In this document: one piece after another, positions 1 through 6,803 of the stretch
Layout of the letters: every line of letters starts with the position of its first letter
How positions within the stretch are numbered: the stretch's first letter is position 1
Assembly: GCA_002476905.1 (NCBI GenBank)
Contig: DLND01000091.1
Location: 1 to 11,947 of the forward strand
Source of the DNA: Flavobacteriales bacterium UBA7519
GTDB taxonomy: Bacteria > Bacteroidota > Bacteroidia > Flavobacteriales > Weeksellaceae
Direction of reading: 5' to 3'
DNA: 11,947 nucleotides
Position numbers and translations under genes: made by a program
The notes under the pieces: model-generated
What the model was told of the DNA's origin: nothing
The model's input: the letters and a program-made list of their open reading frames with translations, nothing else
The model's database searches: none

Positions 1-18
1 TACACAAAGGCTTTTTTC
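1..18 (-). repeat. Possible edge-truncated copy of the CTTTGNG intergenic repeat
   Basis: Read on the minus strand, these bases give an A-run followed by GCCTTTGTG (plus 3-11). The repeat copies at 10661 and 11260 contain the same GCCTTTG-N-G core at the start of the element, and copy 1 also has an A-run just before it. The rest of the element would lie outside the window, so only the first ~18 bases can be compared. It sits 16 bases past the stop codon of the minus-strand CoA-transferase gene, a position comparable to that of the other copies. A chance match cannot be excluded. Confidence 0.4.
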
Positions 19-34
19 AATAATAATCTAATAT

Positions 35-1306
35 TTATTTGAATCTTTCATAAGCTGCTTTATCCAGCATTTCCCTATCATCTGGATGAGAAATCTCGAT
101 TAAAGCTTTAGCTCTTTGACGAAGATTTTTACCATAAAGATAAGCCGTACCAAATTCCGTAACCACATAATGAATGTGACCTCTGGTAGTTACAACACCT
201 GCGCCTTGTTTTAGGAAAGGAACAATTCTCGGAACGCCTTTTTTGGTTCTTGAAGATAAAGCCATAATTGGTTTTCCACCTTCACTCAACGCGGCGCCGC
301 GCATAAAATCCATTTGTCCGCCAATCCCGCTGAACTGATATGTTCCGATAGAATCTGCACAAACTTGCCCTGTCAAATCAATTTCTATTGCCGAATTGAT
401 GGCGTGCATTTTCTTATTTTTCATAATGTTAATTGGGAAATTAACGTGCTGAACGTCCATAAAGGCAATTGCAGGATTGTCATCTACAAAATCATACAAT
501 TTCCTTGTTCCAAAGCAAAAACTGGTAATCGTCCTATTGGTGTGTGTGCCTTTATATTTATTATTGATGACATCATTCAGAATCAGATCAATAACTCCAT
601 CGCTCAGCATTTCTGTATGAACGCCTAAGTCTTTATGATTATTAAGACACTTCAGAACAGCATCTGGGATTGTTCCTATACCCATTTGTATGGTTGCTTT
701 GTCATCAATAAGTTCCGCAACATTCTTCCCGATAAGCATTTCTTCTTCTCCTACTTTTGCACCGTAATCGATGGTTAGCAGTTCTTCCTCACTCCAGACT
801 GCTTTTGCAATCCGGCTAATGTGAATCATTCCGTCGCCGTGCGTTCTTGGCATTTTTGGATTCACAATAGCAATGATGGTTTTAGCCGTATCAATCGCAC
901 TTCTTGCAACATCTACAGAAGTTCCCAAAGTACAATACCCATGATTATCTGGTGGAGAAACTGTTATCAAAGCCACATCAATTGGTAGAATTCCGTTTTT
1001 GAAAAGAATGGGGATTTCACTTAAAAAAATCGGAACATAATCACCGTTTTCATTATTCACAGCCTCGCGAACTGGTGCAGAAGTGAATAATGAATTGACA
1101 TAAAAACTATCTTTATATTGAGGTTTTGCAATTTCAACATTACCTTGTTGCGTGATAGAAACCATTTCCACATTGCGCAAACGGGAAGATTGTTTTGCTA
1201 ATTCATCATAAAAAAGATTAGGCGTGCACGCACTTCCGTGTCCGAAAATCCTGTCACCACTTTTAATAATTGAAACCGCTTCTTCTGAACTAACATAATT
1301 AAACAT
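35..1306 (-). CDS. Acetyl-CoA hydrolase/transferase family protein
   Basis: This 423-residue cytoplasmic enzyme belongs to the acetyl-CoA hydrolase / 4-hydroxybutyrate CoA-transferase family, which moves CoA between short carboxylic acids or hydrolyses acetyl-CoA. Recognisable blocks include GDRIFGHGSACTP near residues 18-30, QMGIGTIPDAV near 207-217, and HTEMLSDGVIDL near 230-241, whose Glu232 is the expected catalytic glutamate that carries CoA as a thioester. A Gly-rich C-terminal block (DLTGQVCADSIG, then SGIGG) lies near 310-330. Length is normal for the family. The open frame extends upstream to a TTG at 1324, but the ATG at 1304-1306 matches the usual family N-terminus and follows a purine-rich AAAGAAAG, so I start there. 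It is divergent from the small membrane-protein gene at 1481 and not obviously in an operon. The acyl substrate cannot be read from sequence. Confidence 0.9.
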   Translation of the reverse strand: MFNYVSSEEAVSIIKSGDRIFGHGSACTPNLFYDELAKQSSRLRNVEMVSITQQGNVEIAKPQYKDSFYVNSLFTSAPVREAVNNENGDYVPIFLSEIPILFKNGILPIDVALITVSPPDNHGYCTLGTSVDVARSAIDTAKTIIAIVNPKMPRTHGDGMIHISRIAKAVWSEEELLTIDYGAKVGEEEMLIGKNVAELIDDKATIQMGIGTIPDAVLKCLNNHKDLGVHTEMLSDGVIDLILNDVINNKYKGTHTNRTITSFCFGTRKLYDFVDDNPAIAFMDVQHVNFPINIMKNKKMHAINSAIEIDLTGQVCADSIGTYQFSGIGGQMDFMRGAALSEGGKPIMALSSRTKKGVPRIVPFLKQGAGVVTTRGHIHYVVTEFGTAYLYGKNLRQRAKALIEISHPDDREMLDKAAYERFK

Positions 1307-1321
1307 AGCTTTCTTTTTTTT

Positions 1322-1329
1322 CAAAATTA
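1322..1329 (-). promoter_or_regulatory. Candidate -7 promoter element for the CoA-transferase gene
   Basis: On the minus strand this reads TAATTTTG, a full match to the Bacteroidota TAnnTTTG -7 element, 15 bases before the chosen ATG. No clear TTG -33 box is seen 18-21 bases upstream, and the implied leader would be very short. The eight-base match could arise by chance in AT-rich DNA. Confidence 0.35.
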
Positions 1330-1480
1330 ATTATTATTGATAAAAGATTTGATGAGTGTTATCAGTTACGAGCCAATTTGTTATCCTAAATGATAAAAAT
1401 CAGAATTTTCTTTGATAAATCAAAAATAATATTTTACTTAGTAATTCAAATTTCTTTATAATACTTAAAATTCGCAAATT

Positions 1481-1771
1481 ATGATGGAACCAGCTTTAAG
1501 AAGTACTTTACTCTACTCAATTCCTTTAGTAATATTGAGCTTTCCGCTCATCGCGATGCAGCTTACCAACGAAGTAAATTGGACTATCTCAGATTTCCTG
1601 GTAATGGGAATACTTTTATTTTCAACAGTTTTTACAATTGATTTCGTTTTGAAGAAAGTCAAAACTATGAAATCTAGGCTTATACTGATCTTTGCAATTG
1701 TTATTCTACTTGTTTTAGTTTGGGCAGAATTGGCGGTAGGGATTGTTGGCAGTCCTTTAGCGGGGAGTTAG
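1481..1771 (+). CDS. Small conserved membrane protein, three predicted helices
   Basis: The product has 96 residues, with three hydrophobic stretches at about 10-26, 38-55 and 66-88. Short polar loops separate them, and a basic loop (KKVKTMKSR) lies between helices 2 and 3. The sequence NWTISDFLVMGILLF and the end WAELAVGIVGSPLAGS resemble small membrane proteins of unknown function that recur in Bacteroidota, which supports a real gene. Two ATG codons are adjacent at 1481 and 1484; either could be used. The gene is divergent from the CoA-transferase and convergent with the homogentisate dioxygenase, only 30 bases from the end of the latter. No terminator hairpin is visible in that gap. No function can be assigned. 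Confidence 0.75.
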   Translation: MMEPALRSTLLYSIPLVILSFPLIAMQLTNEVNWTISDFLVMGILLFSTVFTIDFVLKKVKTMKSRLILIFAIVILLVLVWAELAVGIVGSPLAGS

Positions 1772-1801
1772 AAACATAATTTAAAAATCGAAGTTATTAT
1801 T

Positions 1802-2951
1802 TTATTCTAGCCAACTCGTTTTATAACTCGGGTCTTCTACCTTAATCGCTTCCTCTGTCAACTTCAAAGGACGGAAAGGATCAACCATCACGGCATATTC
1901 ATCCGTGAATTTTTTACCGATGCTCCGTTCCATTGCACCGGGATGTGGACCGTGAACAATTCCACCAGGATGAAGTGAAAAATCCATCAAATCCACGTGA
2001 TTTCTGCTCATAAAATCACCTTCTGTAAAATAAAACCTCATCTGAATCGATGTTGGAATGATTGTACGGCGCGGGAATGGCCTGCGGATGATAATCATAC
2101 ATTCTTGCACAGAACGAACAAACCACAAAATTGTGTGCTTCAAAATTCTGATGAACCGGAGGCGGTTGATGAACTCTACCTGTAATGGGTTCAAAGTTTT
2201 TGATATTGAATTTATATGGATAAAAATAACCATCCCAACCAACGACATCAAAAGGATGTGTTGCATAGATGAAATCGGTAATTTGGTTTTCTTTTTTGAC
2301 TTTGATGAGAAAATCGCCTTTTTCATTTTTCGGTTCTACAAAAGTTGGAGGAATAATATCTCTCTCACAAAACGGCGAATGTTCCAGCAATTGCCCAAAC
2401 TCATTTCGGTAACGTTTTGGCGTGTAAATCGGAGAATGTGCTTCTATAAAAAAGAAAACGTTATGTTCATTTTCTACTTCCAATTGGTAAATCGTTCCTC
2501 GTGGAATGATGAGATAATCACCAACAGAAAAATCGATGTTGCCCAGCATTGTTTTTAAGATTCCTTTTCCGGCGTGGACGAAAAGTAACTCGTCACATTC
2601 TGCATTTTTATAAAAATAATCAGTAGATTTTCTAGGTTTTGCCAGACCCATTTTGAGATCGTTGTTTAGCATCAGAACTTTTCGGCTTTCCAAAAAATCG
2701 TCTTCAGCAGCCACTTTTGCACCTTTTATCATTCTTGGTGTTACGTTTTTCTCCACCGCAATTTTTGGTGTGACATCTTTTACATTGCCAATAGATTTGA
2801 TTTGAGTCGGGCGGTGTGTGTGATAAAGCAACGATGCAATCCCGTGAAAACCTTCTGTTCCAAAGAGTTGTTCGTAGTAGAACTGGTCATCTTCTGATTT
2901 GAAAATCGTATGTCTTTTTTGAGGGATTTTCCCCAGCTGAACGTATCTCAT
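1802..2951 (-). pseudogene. hmgA: Homogentisate 1,2-dioxygenase, frameshifted
   Basis: Homogentisate dioxygenase opens the aromatic ring of homogentisate to maleylacetoacetate in tyrosine and phenylalanine breakdown, using a non-haem iron. The reading frame starts at ATG 2951, where MRYVQLGKIPQKRHT matches the bacteroidetal family N-terminus; an upstream in-frame ATG at 3008 adds a basic stretch foreign to the family. It runs normally through FGQLLEHSPFCERD, ATHPFDVVGWDG and PITGRVHQPPPVHQ to DSDEVLFY (Tyr309), then reaches a stop at 2016 after two extra residues. The family sequence EGDFMSRN...HPGGIVHGPHPGAMERSIG continues in another frame to the stop at 1802. Restoring two bases at about 2024/2025 gives a 383-residue protein of normal length. 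His298 and Glu305 or Asp304 lie before the break. The presumed third iron ligand, His334 of VHGPH, lies after it, so the upstream product should be inactive. A sequencing error is possible. Confidence 0.88.
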
Positions 2952-2972
2952 TTTATTAGATTTGGCTTTTCT

Positions 2973-2980
2973 CAAATGTA
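2973..2980 (-). promoter_or_regulatory. Candidate -7 element upstream of hmgA
   Basis: On the minus strand this reads TACATTTG, an exact TAnnTTTG match, 21 bases before the chosen hmgA start at 2951. That spacing suits a short leader. It lies inside the longer open frame that begins at 3008, which supports the internal start. No good -33 TTG is seen at the usual distance. Confidence 0.45.
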
Positions 2981-3070
2981 ATATTTTTCTGAGAACTGGA
3001 AAGCTCACTTTTTTGAAATTTAAGAACCTTGATATTTCATTAATTGCTTAGAGTATTTTGAAGATTACAA

Positions 3071-3104
3071 GTACGCTTTTTGGACGAGATGATCATAAGC
3101 GTAC
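3071..3104. other. Perfect 8-base inverted repeat in the hmgA upstream region
   Basis: GTACGCTT at 3071-3078 is the exact reverse complement of AAGCGTAC at 3097-3104, with 18 bases between. It lies between the mpl terminator and hmgA, about 90 bases upstream of the candidate hmgA -7 element. It has no T-tract, so it is not a terminator. Spaced arms like this could be an operator for a dimeric regulator, but no regulator gene is nearby and the function is unknown. Confidence 0.35.
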
Positions 3105-3119
3105 AAAGGTGGAAAAATG

Positions 3120-3154
3120 AAAAAACAGCCCCCGGAAATAAATCCAGAAGGCTG
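3120..3154 (-). terminator. Intrinsic terminator of the mpl-like gene
   Basis: Read on the minus strand, CAGCCTTCTGGA pairs with TCCGGGGGCTG across a 6-base loop, with one bulged base and two G-U pairs. A run of six T residues follows at once. It begins 20 bases past the stop of the Mur ligase gene, as expected for a rho-independent terminator, and separates that gene from hmgA. Confidence 0.85.
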
Positions 3155-3173
3155 ATGTCTTTTTGTCTTAAGT

Positions 3174-4511
3174 TTATTTTGTCAAATCCAACCCACCAAA
3201 ATTACCGGAACTCATCATTACAAATGCTCCTTTTGATTTGTCTAAGGTTTCCCAATATTGATGTAAATCTTCTGCATTTGTAAAGACTTTCAGATTTTCG
3301 TTTTTGAATTTCTCTTTGATTAATTCTGGAGAGATTGGCTCCATTCTTTTGATTTTCAAAGCATCTTCCGAATAGAAAACAACCGCATTATCTAATCCAT
3401 CTAAAGCGTGGTCGTATTGTTCCAAGAAAACAGGGTTCAAGCTAGAATAAGTGTGTAATTCTAAGAAACCGAATGTTTCAGTTTTTTCAAATTGTTCTGC
3501 AAACGCCGCAACTGTCGCCTTTACTTTGCTTGGTGCGTGGGCGAAATCTTTGTACAGCAAACCACCATCTTGTCTTTCTACTTTCTCTAATCTCTTGGAA
3601 GCCCCTTTGAAACTCATAATGGCTTCATAGAATTCCTCCTCCATAATTCCCAACTGAGAACAGATGAATCTTGCTCCCTCCATATTCAACAAATTATGTT
3701 TCCCAAAAACAGATAACGGGATATCTCCCATATCGGTTTTCAGGTTTACAATTCCGTTGACGATTTCGTATTCTGGGGTTTTATAAGGGATTTTTCTAAA
3801 ATAATTGTCAGCATTTTCAACCACTTTTACCACTTCCGCATCTTCTTCATTGTAGACCAAAACGCCGCCTGGCGTAATGCTCGCCACGAATTTTCTGAAT
3901 TGCTCCACATAATCATCAAAAGTTTTAAAAACATTAATATGATCCCAGGCAATTCCTGAAATTAAAGCGATATTGGGTTGATATAATAAAAATTTGGAAC
4001 GCAAATCAATTGGAGAGGACAGATATTCATCACCTTCAAGAATCATAAAATCATTATCTTCAGTAATCTTGACCATACAATCAAAACCTTCTAATTGTGC
4101 ACCCACCATATAATCGATATCTTTCTGATGGAAGTTCAAAACGTGAAGAATCATTGATGTAATTGTCGTTTTCCCGTGAGAACCACCAATTACAACTCTG
4201 GTTTTTTCTTTGGATTGTTCGTAAAGAAACTCTGGATAAGAGTAGATTTTCAAACCTAATTCCTTTGCTTTTGCCAATTCTGGGTTATCCGCATGCGCGT
4301 GCATCCCAAGAATTACAGCATCAATATCCGAAGTCAGTTTTTCTGGAAACCAGCCCAACTCTTGAGGAAGAATTCCTTTCTTTTCCAAACGGGATTTTGA
4401 AGGTTCGAAAATAGCATCATCGGAACCAGTTACCTGATAGCCTTTATCTTTGAGAGCTATGGCAAGATTGTGCATCGCAGAACCGCCAATAGCAATGAAA
4501 TGGGTTTTCAA
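3174..4511 (-). CDS. mpl: Mpl-like UDP-N-acetylmuramate:tripeptide ligase (Mur ligase family)
   Basis: This is a 445-residue cytoplasmic Mur ligase. The Mpl branch joins UDP-MurNAc to the recycled tripeptide L-Ala-gamma-D-Glu-meso-diaminopimelate, using ATP, in cell-wall recycling. The N-terminal UDP-binding Rossmann motif is HFIAIGGSAMHNLA at 4-17. The ATP P-loop GGSHGKTT is at 109-116. The central-domain acidic motif EGDEY is at 159-163, and SGIAWDHINVF is at 185-195. The family segment FGKHNLLNMEGA starts at 269, and the C-terminal-domain motif DFAHAPSKVKAT at 322-333. The start codon is TTG (4511-4509): an in-frame stop lies just 12 bases upstream, and the next ATG falls inside the glycine-rich motif. 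The alternative is MurC (L-alanine ligase); the AIGGSAMHNLA start and DFAHAPSKVKAT favour Mpl. Confidence 0.85.
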   Translation of the reverse strand: MKTHFIAIGGSAMHNLAIALKDKGYQVTGSDDAIFEPSKSRLEKKGILPQELGWFPEKLTSDIDAVILGMHAHADNPELAKAKELGLKIYSYPEFLYEQSKEKTRVVIGGSHGKTTITSMILHVLNFHQKDIDYMVGAQLEGFDCMVKITEDNDFMILEGDEYLSSPIDLRSKFLLYQPNIALISGIAWDHINVFKTFDDYVEQFRKFVASITPGGVLVYNEEDAEVVKVVENADNYFRKIPYKTPEYEIVNGIVNLKTDMGDIPLSVFGKHNLLNMEGARFICSQLGIMEEEFYEAIMSFKGASKRLEKVERQDGGLLYKDFAHAPSKVKATVAAFAEQFEKTETFGFLELHTYSSLNPVFLEQYDHALDGLDNAVVFYSEDALKIKRMEPISPELIKEKFKNENLKVFTNAEDLHQYWETLDKSKGAFVMMSSGNFGGLDLTK

Positions 4512-4528
4512 TTCTAAATAATTTTAAA

Positions 4529-4536
4529 CAAAAGTA
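4529..4536 (-). promoter_or_regulatory. Candidate -7 element for the mpl-like gene
   Basis: On the minus strand this reads TACTTTTG, an exact TAnnTTTG match 17 bases before the TTG start codon. It places transcription initiation just upstream of the TTG and so agrees with that start. No -33 TTG is apparent at standard spacing. Confidence 0.45.
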
Positions 4537-4595
4537 AGAAGTTTCTTTGAAAGCTGGTAGGAATTAGAAGTAAGATTCTTGATTATTGCTAAAAT

Positions 4596-4621
4596 AAAAA
4601 ACCTGATTTAAAATCAGGTTT
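4596..4621 (-). terminator. Intrinsic terminator after the 4633-5040 gene
   Basis: AACCTGAT and ATCAGGTT (4600-4607 and 4613-4620) form a perfect stem with a five-base AT loop. On the minus strand it is followed by a T-rich tract, the complement of 4591-4599. It begins 12 bases after the stop of the hypothetical gene and isolates that gene from the mpl-like gene downstream. Confidence 0.8.
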
Positions 4622-4632
4622 AAAAGTAATAT

Positions 4633-5040
4633 TTATGATAAAGTGGTTTGGTTGAGTTGTAATTTGTGTTCTATTTTCAATTCTTCTCCAGTCAGTGTGA
4701 AATAGATGTTCTGAAGCTGATGAAGATAGTTGCATTTTATGTAATTGCCGAAGAATAAAAATCCTTCCAATATTTTTTTTGAATCCAGATCAAAATCATA
4801 ACGGCAATAGTTCGGCAGTTCGAATCTGACCCTGTTATGAGATCGGTATGCTTCCTTAAAACCTAACTTCGAGAACCATTCTGCTGTAAGCGCAATAGGT
4901 CTCAATTTTTTGTAATCTACAGCAGTGTCAGAATCTATTTTTACCAGCACACTTTTATCATTATTTTCCATTCCCATGATGGGAACAATTGTGTCACCGT
5001 ACATTAGTAAATTGTTTAGTCTAAGTTCTGTCGCTTCCAT
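4633..5040 (-). CDS. Conserved hypothetical protein
   Basis: This 135-residue soluble protein has no signal peptide or membrane segment. Two features resemble a family of uncharacterised Bacteroidota proteins also found in their phages. The first is an N-terminal ELRLNNLL segment, followed by a short beta-rich region with KLRPIALTAEWFSKLGF at about 45-61. The second is a C-terminal YLHQLQNIYFTLTGEEL at 105-121. In that family the paired motifs 'RIGN...PI.LT.EWL..LGF' and 'HQLQNLYF.LTGEEL' recur; this is from memory and was not searched. It starts at an ATG, and its own terminator lies just past the stop, so it appears to be a single-gene unit. Function is unknown. A past arrival with a phage is possible, but no other phage gene is present. 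Confidence 0.7.
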   Translation of the reverse strand: MEATELRLNNLLMYGDTIVPIMGMENNDKSVLVKIDSDTAVDYKKLRPIALTAEWFSKLGFKEAYRSHNRVRFELPNYCRYDFDLDSKKILEGFLFFGNYIKCNYLHQLQNIYFTLTGEELKIEHKLQLNQTTLS

Positions 5041-5333
5041 GTCTATAAGATATTAGTGATTTGTAAAATTCAGTGTCACTAGCAGTAAACAAAAGCTTTG
5101 CCAAGTTGATGCGAAATAAATAATTAATTTAATTTATCACTGATGAATTAATTTTATGTGATCGGGCATATTTTGTTGTGTTTCTGACATTTCTTCATTG
5201 TTTCTGTATATTCTGTCTTTTATTATATTTTCAATTTTTTGTTTTTATGATTTTGTAATAATCAAATATAGAATTCAATTTTTGATGGCATTTTCTTTGA
5301 ACTAGGCTTAAATATAACATCAAATCTATAGTT

Positions 5334-6320
5334 ATGAAAAATAAAGAAATAATATCTATCCGTAATAAAACTGTAGTTATTACCGGTGCCTCAAGTGGTG
5401 TAGGAAGGGCTGCAGCAGAGGCATTTGCACAGGAGGGTTGTAATCTTGTATTGGCTGCCAGGGGAAGAGAAGCGTTAGAAGAAACTGTTGCCATCTGCAA
5501 AAGTTTTGATGCATTTGCGATAGCGATTCCGACCGATGTCGCAGAATATAAGGAAGTGGAGCATCTTACAGAAAAAGCTTTGGAAATTACAGGAACCATT
5601 GATTTCTGGGTCAATAATGCAGGCGTAATGGCTACAGGAAGATTCGAGGAGACGCCAGTGGAGGTAATAGACCAGCTTATCAAAACTAATCTTTTAGGTT
5701 ATATGCACGGCGCAAGAAGTGTGCTTCCGGTCTTTAAAAAACAAGGACATGGCATTCTTATAAATAATATATCTATTGGCGGATGGATGCCTGCGCCATA
5801 TGGTGCTGCTTATTCTGCTTCAAAATATGGAATTCGTGGTATGGTGGAATGCCTTCAGGGTGAAGTTTCGGATGAGCCGGATATCCATGTGGTAGCGTTG
5901 TATCCCAGCATCCAGCGCTCTACAGGTAATATGCACTCGGCGAAATATTCTGGATTAGATTTTAAAATTCCGCCAACAGCAGCCGACCCAAAAAAGCTGG
6001 CTGAGGAAATGGTGGCAATGGCTAAAAATCCTAAAAAAAGCAAATTTACGGATTTGTCATCACTGTTTATGAAGACGGCTTATGGTTTTTTCCCGAAAGC
6101 GGTTATCAATTCAACTTCAGCAGTATTACGTCTGCTGATGAGAGAAGACCGTACAACAGATACGGATGGTAATATTCTTACACCATCCAAATCTCCAATG
6201 CAAGTTTACGGCGAAACGATATTGCCAGTGCCTAGTAAGAAATCTAAGATTTTAATGGCAGGTATTTTGGCAGCTGGAGCCATTTTTATGATCTCGAAAT
6301 CCGGAAAGCCGATATCGTGA
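5334..6320 (+). CDS. Short-chain dehydrogenase/reductase with hydrophobic C-terminal tail
   Basis: This is a 328-residue classical SDR oxidoreductase using NAD(P)H. The cofactor motif TGASSGVG is at 17-24, NNAG at 94-97, and Asn119 is in the TNL segment. The catalytic set is Ser147 with Tyr160 and Lys164 in YSASK, so the active site looks intact. The Arg43 and Arg45 region after the second strand (AARGRE) suggests NADP preference, which is an inference. About 60-70 residues beyond a minimal SDR follow. They end in an uninterrupted hydrophobic stretch at about 304-318 flanked by lysines, which could anchor the protein to the membrane by its C-terminus. The substrate cannot be told. The gene stands alone, with a 293-base AT-rich gap upstream and the tRNA-Cys unit convergent downstream. 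Confidence 0.85.
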   Translation: MKNKEIISIRNKTVVITGASSGVGRAAAEAFAQEGCNLVLAARGREALEETVAICKSFDAFAIAIPTDVAEYKEVEHLTEKALEITGTIDFWVNNAGVMATGRFEETPVEVIDQLIKTNLLGYMHGARSVLPVFKKQGHGILINNISIGGWMPAPYGAAYSASKYGIRGMVECLQGEVSDEPDIHVVALYPSIQRSTGNMHSAKYSGLDFKIPPTAADPKKLAEEMVAMAKNPKKSKFTDLSSLFMKTAYGFFPKAVINSTSAVLRLLMREDRTTDTDGNILTPSKSPMQVYGETILPVPSKKSKILMAGILAAGAIFMISKSGKPIS

Positions 6321-6400
6321 GAGATTTACAGAGTAATCTATAATCCTAACGATAAATAGGTTGGTACTTATAACGTTTCCCTGTTTTTTCTCTTAACAAA

Positions 6401-6434
6401 ATAAAAAACCCTGAATAAGAAATATCCAGGGTTT
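6401..6434 (-). terminator. Terminator of the tRNA-Cys unit, possibly shared with the SDR gene
   Basis: AAACCCTG (6406-6413) and CAGGGTTT (6427-6434) form a perfect eight-pair stem with a 13-base loop. On the minus strand the hairpin is followed by a T-run (complement of 6403-6408), right for ending the tRNA-Cys transcript 8 bases past its 3' end. On the plus strand it is followed by a weaker T-tract (catttt), so it may also stop readthrough from the dehydrogenase gene, which ends 85 bases before it. Confidence 0.75.
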
Positions 6435-6441
6435 CATTTTG

Positions 6442-6512
6442 AGGTGCCTAGCGGATTCGAACCGCTGTACATGGTGTTGCAGACCACTGCCTAGCCGCTC
6501 GGCCAAAGCACC
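6442..6512 (-). tRNA. tRNA-Cys (anticodon GCA)
   Basis: The minus strand folds as a 71-base cloverleaf. The acceptor GGTGCTT pairs with AGGCACC, with one T-G pair. The anticodon stem GTGGT pairs with ACCAT around the loop CTGCAAC, giving anticodon GCA at the expected position. The T-arm AGCGG/CCGCT encloses TTCGAAT. The discriminator base is U, the standard identity base for cysteine tRNA. The CCA end is not encoded and must be added after transcription. The gene is solitary, with its own promoter and terminator. Confidence 0.95.
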
Positions 6513-6526
6513 GTTTTATTGGAATG

Positions 6527-6556
6527 CAAATTTAGTGTTTTTTTTTAAATTTCAAA
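6527..6556 (-). promoter_or_regulatory. Promoter of tRNA-Cys (both boxes present)
   Basis: On the minus strand a TTTG -33 box (6553-6556) is separated by 18 bases from an exact TAnnTTTG -7 element, TAAATTTG (6527-6534). The consensus spacing for Bacteroidota is about 19-21. The -7 element lies 14 bases before the mature tRNA 5' end, leaving a short leader for RNase P to remove. This is the best-formed promoter in the window. Confidence 0.75.
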
Positions 6557-6626
6557 TTTTATAACTAGTTTTCTTCAACTTTTTTTTGAGAAAAAACAGT
6601 TCAACTAAAGTAAATGAATTGCAAAA

Positions 6627-6735
6627 ATAGCCCTGGTGGCAGCGGTTACCCCGCAGTGAGGTGGGAAGAAATGGCTTTGGAGGTGGAAGTGAAGGCACGA
6701 GGAGTATGAGCGCACAGCAGGTTCCCGGCTCCTAA
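6627..6735 (+). ncRNA. GC-rich island resembling a recurrent flavobacterial structured RNA
   Basis: A sharply GC-rich stretch of ~109 bases sits in AT-rich intergenic DNA between tRNA-Cys and ribB. It opens with ATAGCCCTGGTGGCAGCGG and closes with GAGCGCACAGCAGG, six further bases, then GCTCCTAA. I recall this 'ATAGCCC...AGCGG ... AGCAGG...GCTCCTAA' frame from intergenic DNA of many flavobacteria; the Rfam class Flavo-1 is a possible but unchecked match. Long-range pairing is visible: AGC 6629-6631 with GCT 6728-6730, CCTG 6632-6635 with CAGG 6718-6721, and GCG 6642-6644 with CGC 6711-6713. An inner hairpin CCCGC/GTGGG (6650-6654 and 6661-6665) has a six-base loop. No start codon with a matching protein is evident. 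It is not an FMN riboswitch, although ribB follows 88 bases later. Role and expression are unknown. Confidence 0.6.
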
Positions 6736-6795
6736 GTAGTAATGATTTGTATTTCTTTAATTATTGATTCGAATCTTATTTTGGTTCCAAATAAG

Positions 6796-6803
6796 TATCT
6801 TTG
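6796..6803 (+). promoter_or_regulatory. Candidate -7 element of ribB
   Basis: TATCTTTG is an exact TAnnTTTG match 19 bases before the ribB ATG at 6823. A TTTG at 6780-6783 is only 12 bases upstream, too close for a standard -33 box, and none is seen at 18-21 bases. If used, transcription starts after the upstream in-frame ATG at 6742, supporting the 6823 start. Confidence 0.5.

Noticed and set aside
314..628. Plus-strand frame of 104 codons opposite the CoA-transferase gene
   Set aside because: It lies wholly inside a strongly supported minus-strand gene and its translation shows no family pattern.
1307..1324. TTG start six codons upstream for the CoA-transferase
   Set aside because: An ATG at 1306 matches the family N-terminus and has a purine-rich stretch just before it.
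2016..2040. Programmed frameshift as explanation for the split dioxygenase
   Set aside because: No convincing slippery heptamer with a downstream structure is seen, and the family is not known to use recoding; mutation or sequencing error is simpler.
2058..2558. Plus-strand frame of 166 codons opposite hmgA
   Set aside because: It is antisense to conserved dioxygenase sequence and the translation is of low-complexity, unlikely composition.
2951..3008. Longer hmgA start at ATG 3008
   Set aside because: The extra 19 residues are not found in the family and would place the candidate -7 element inside the coding region.
5041..5333. Promoter or operator in the AT-rich gap before the SDR gene
   Set aside because: AATTAATTT words and weak inverted repeats occur, but these are expected in such AT-rich DNA, and no TAnnTTTG element in the right place was found.
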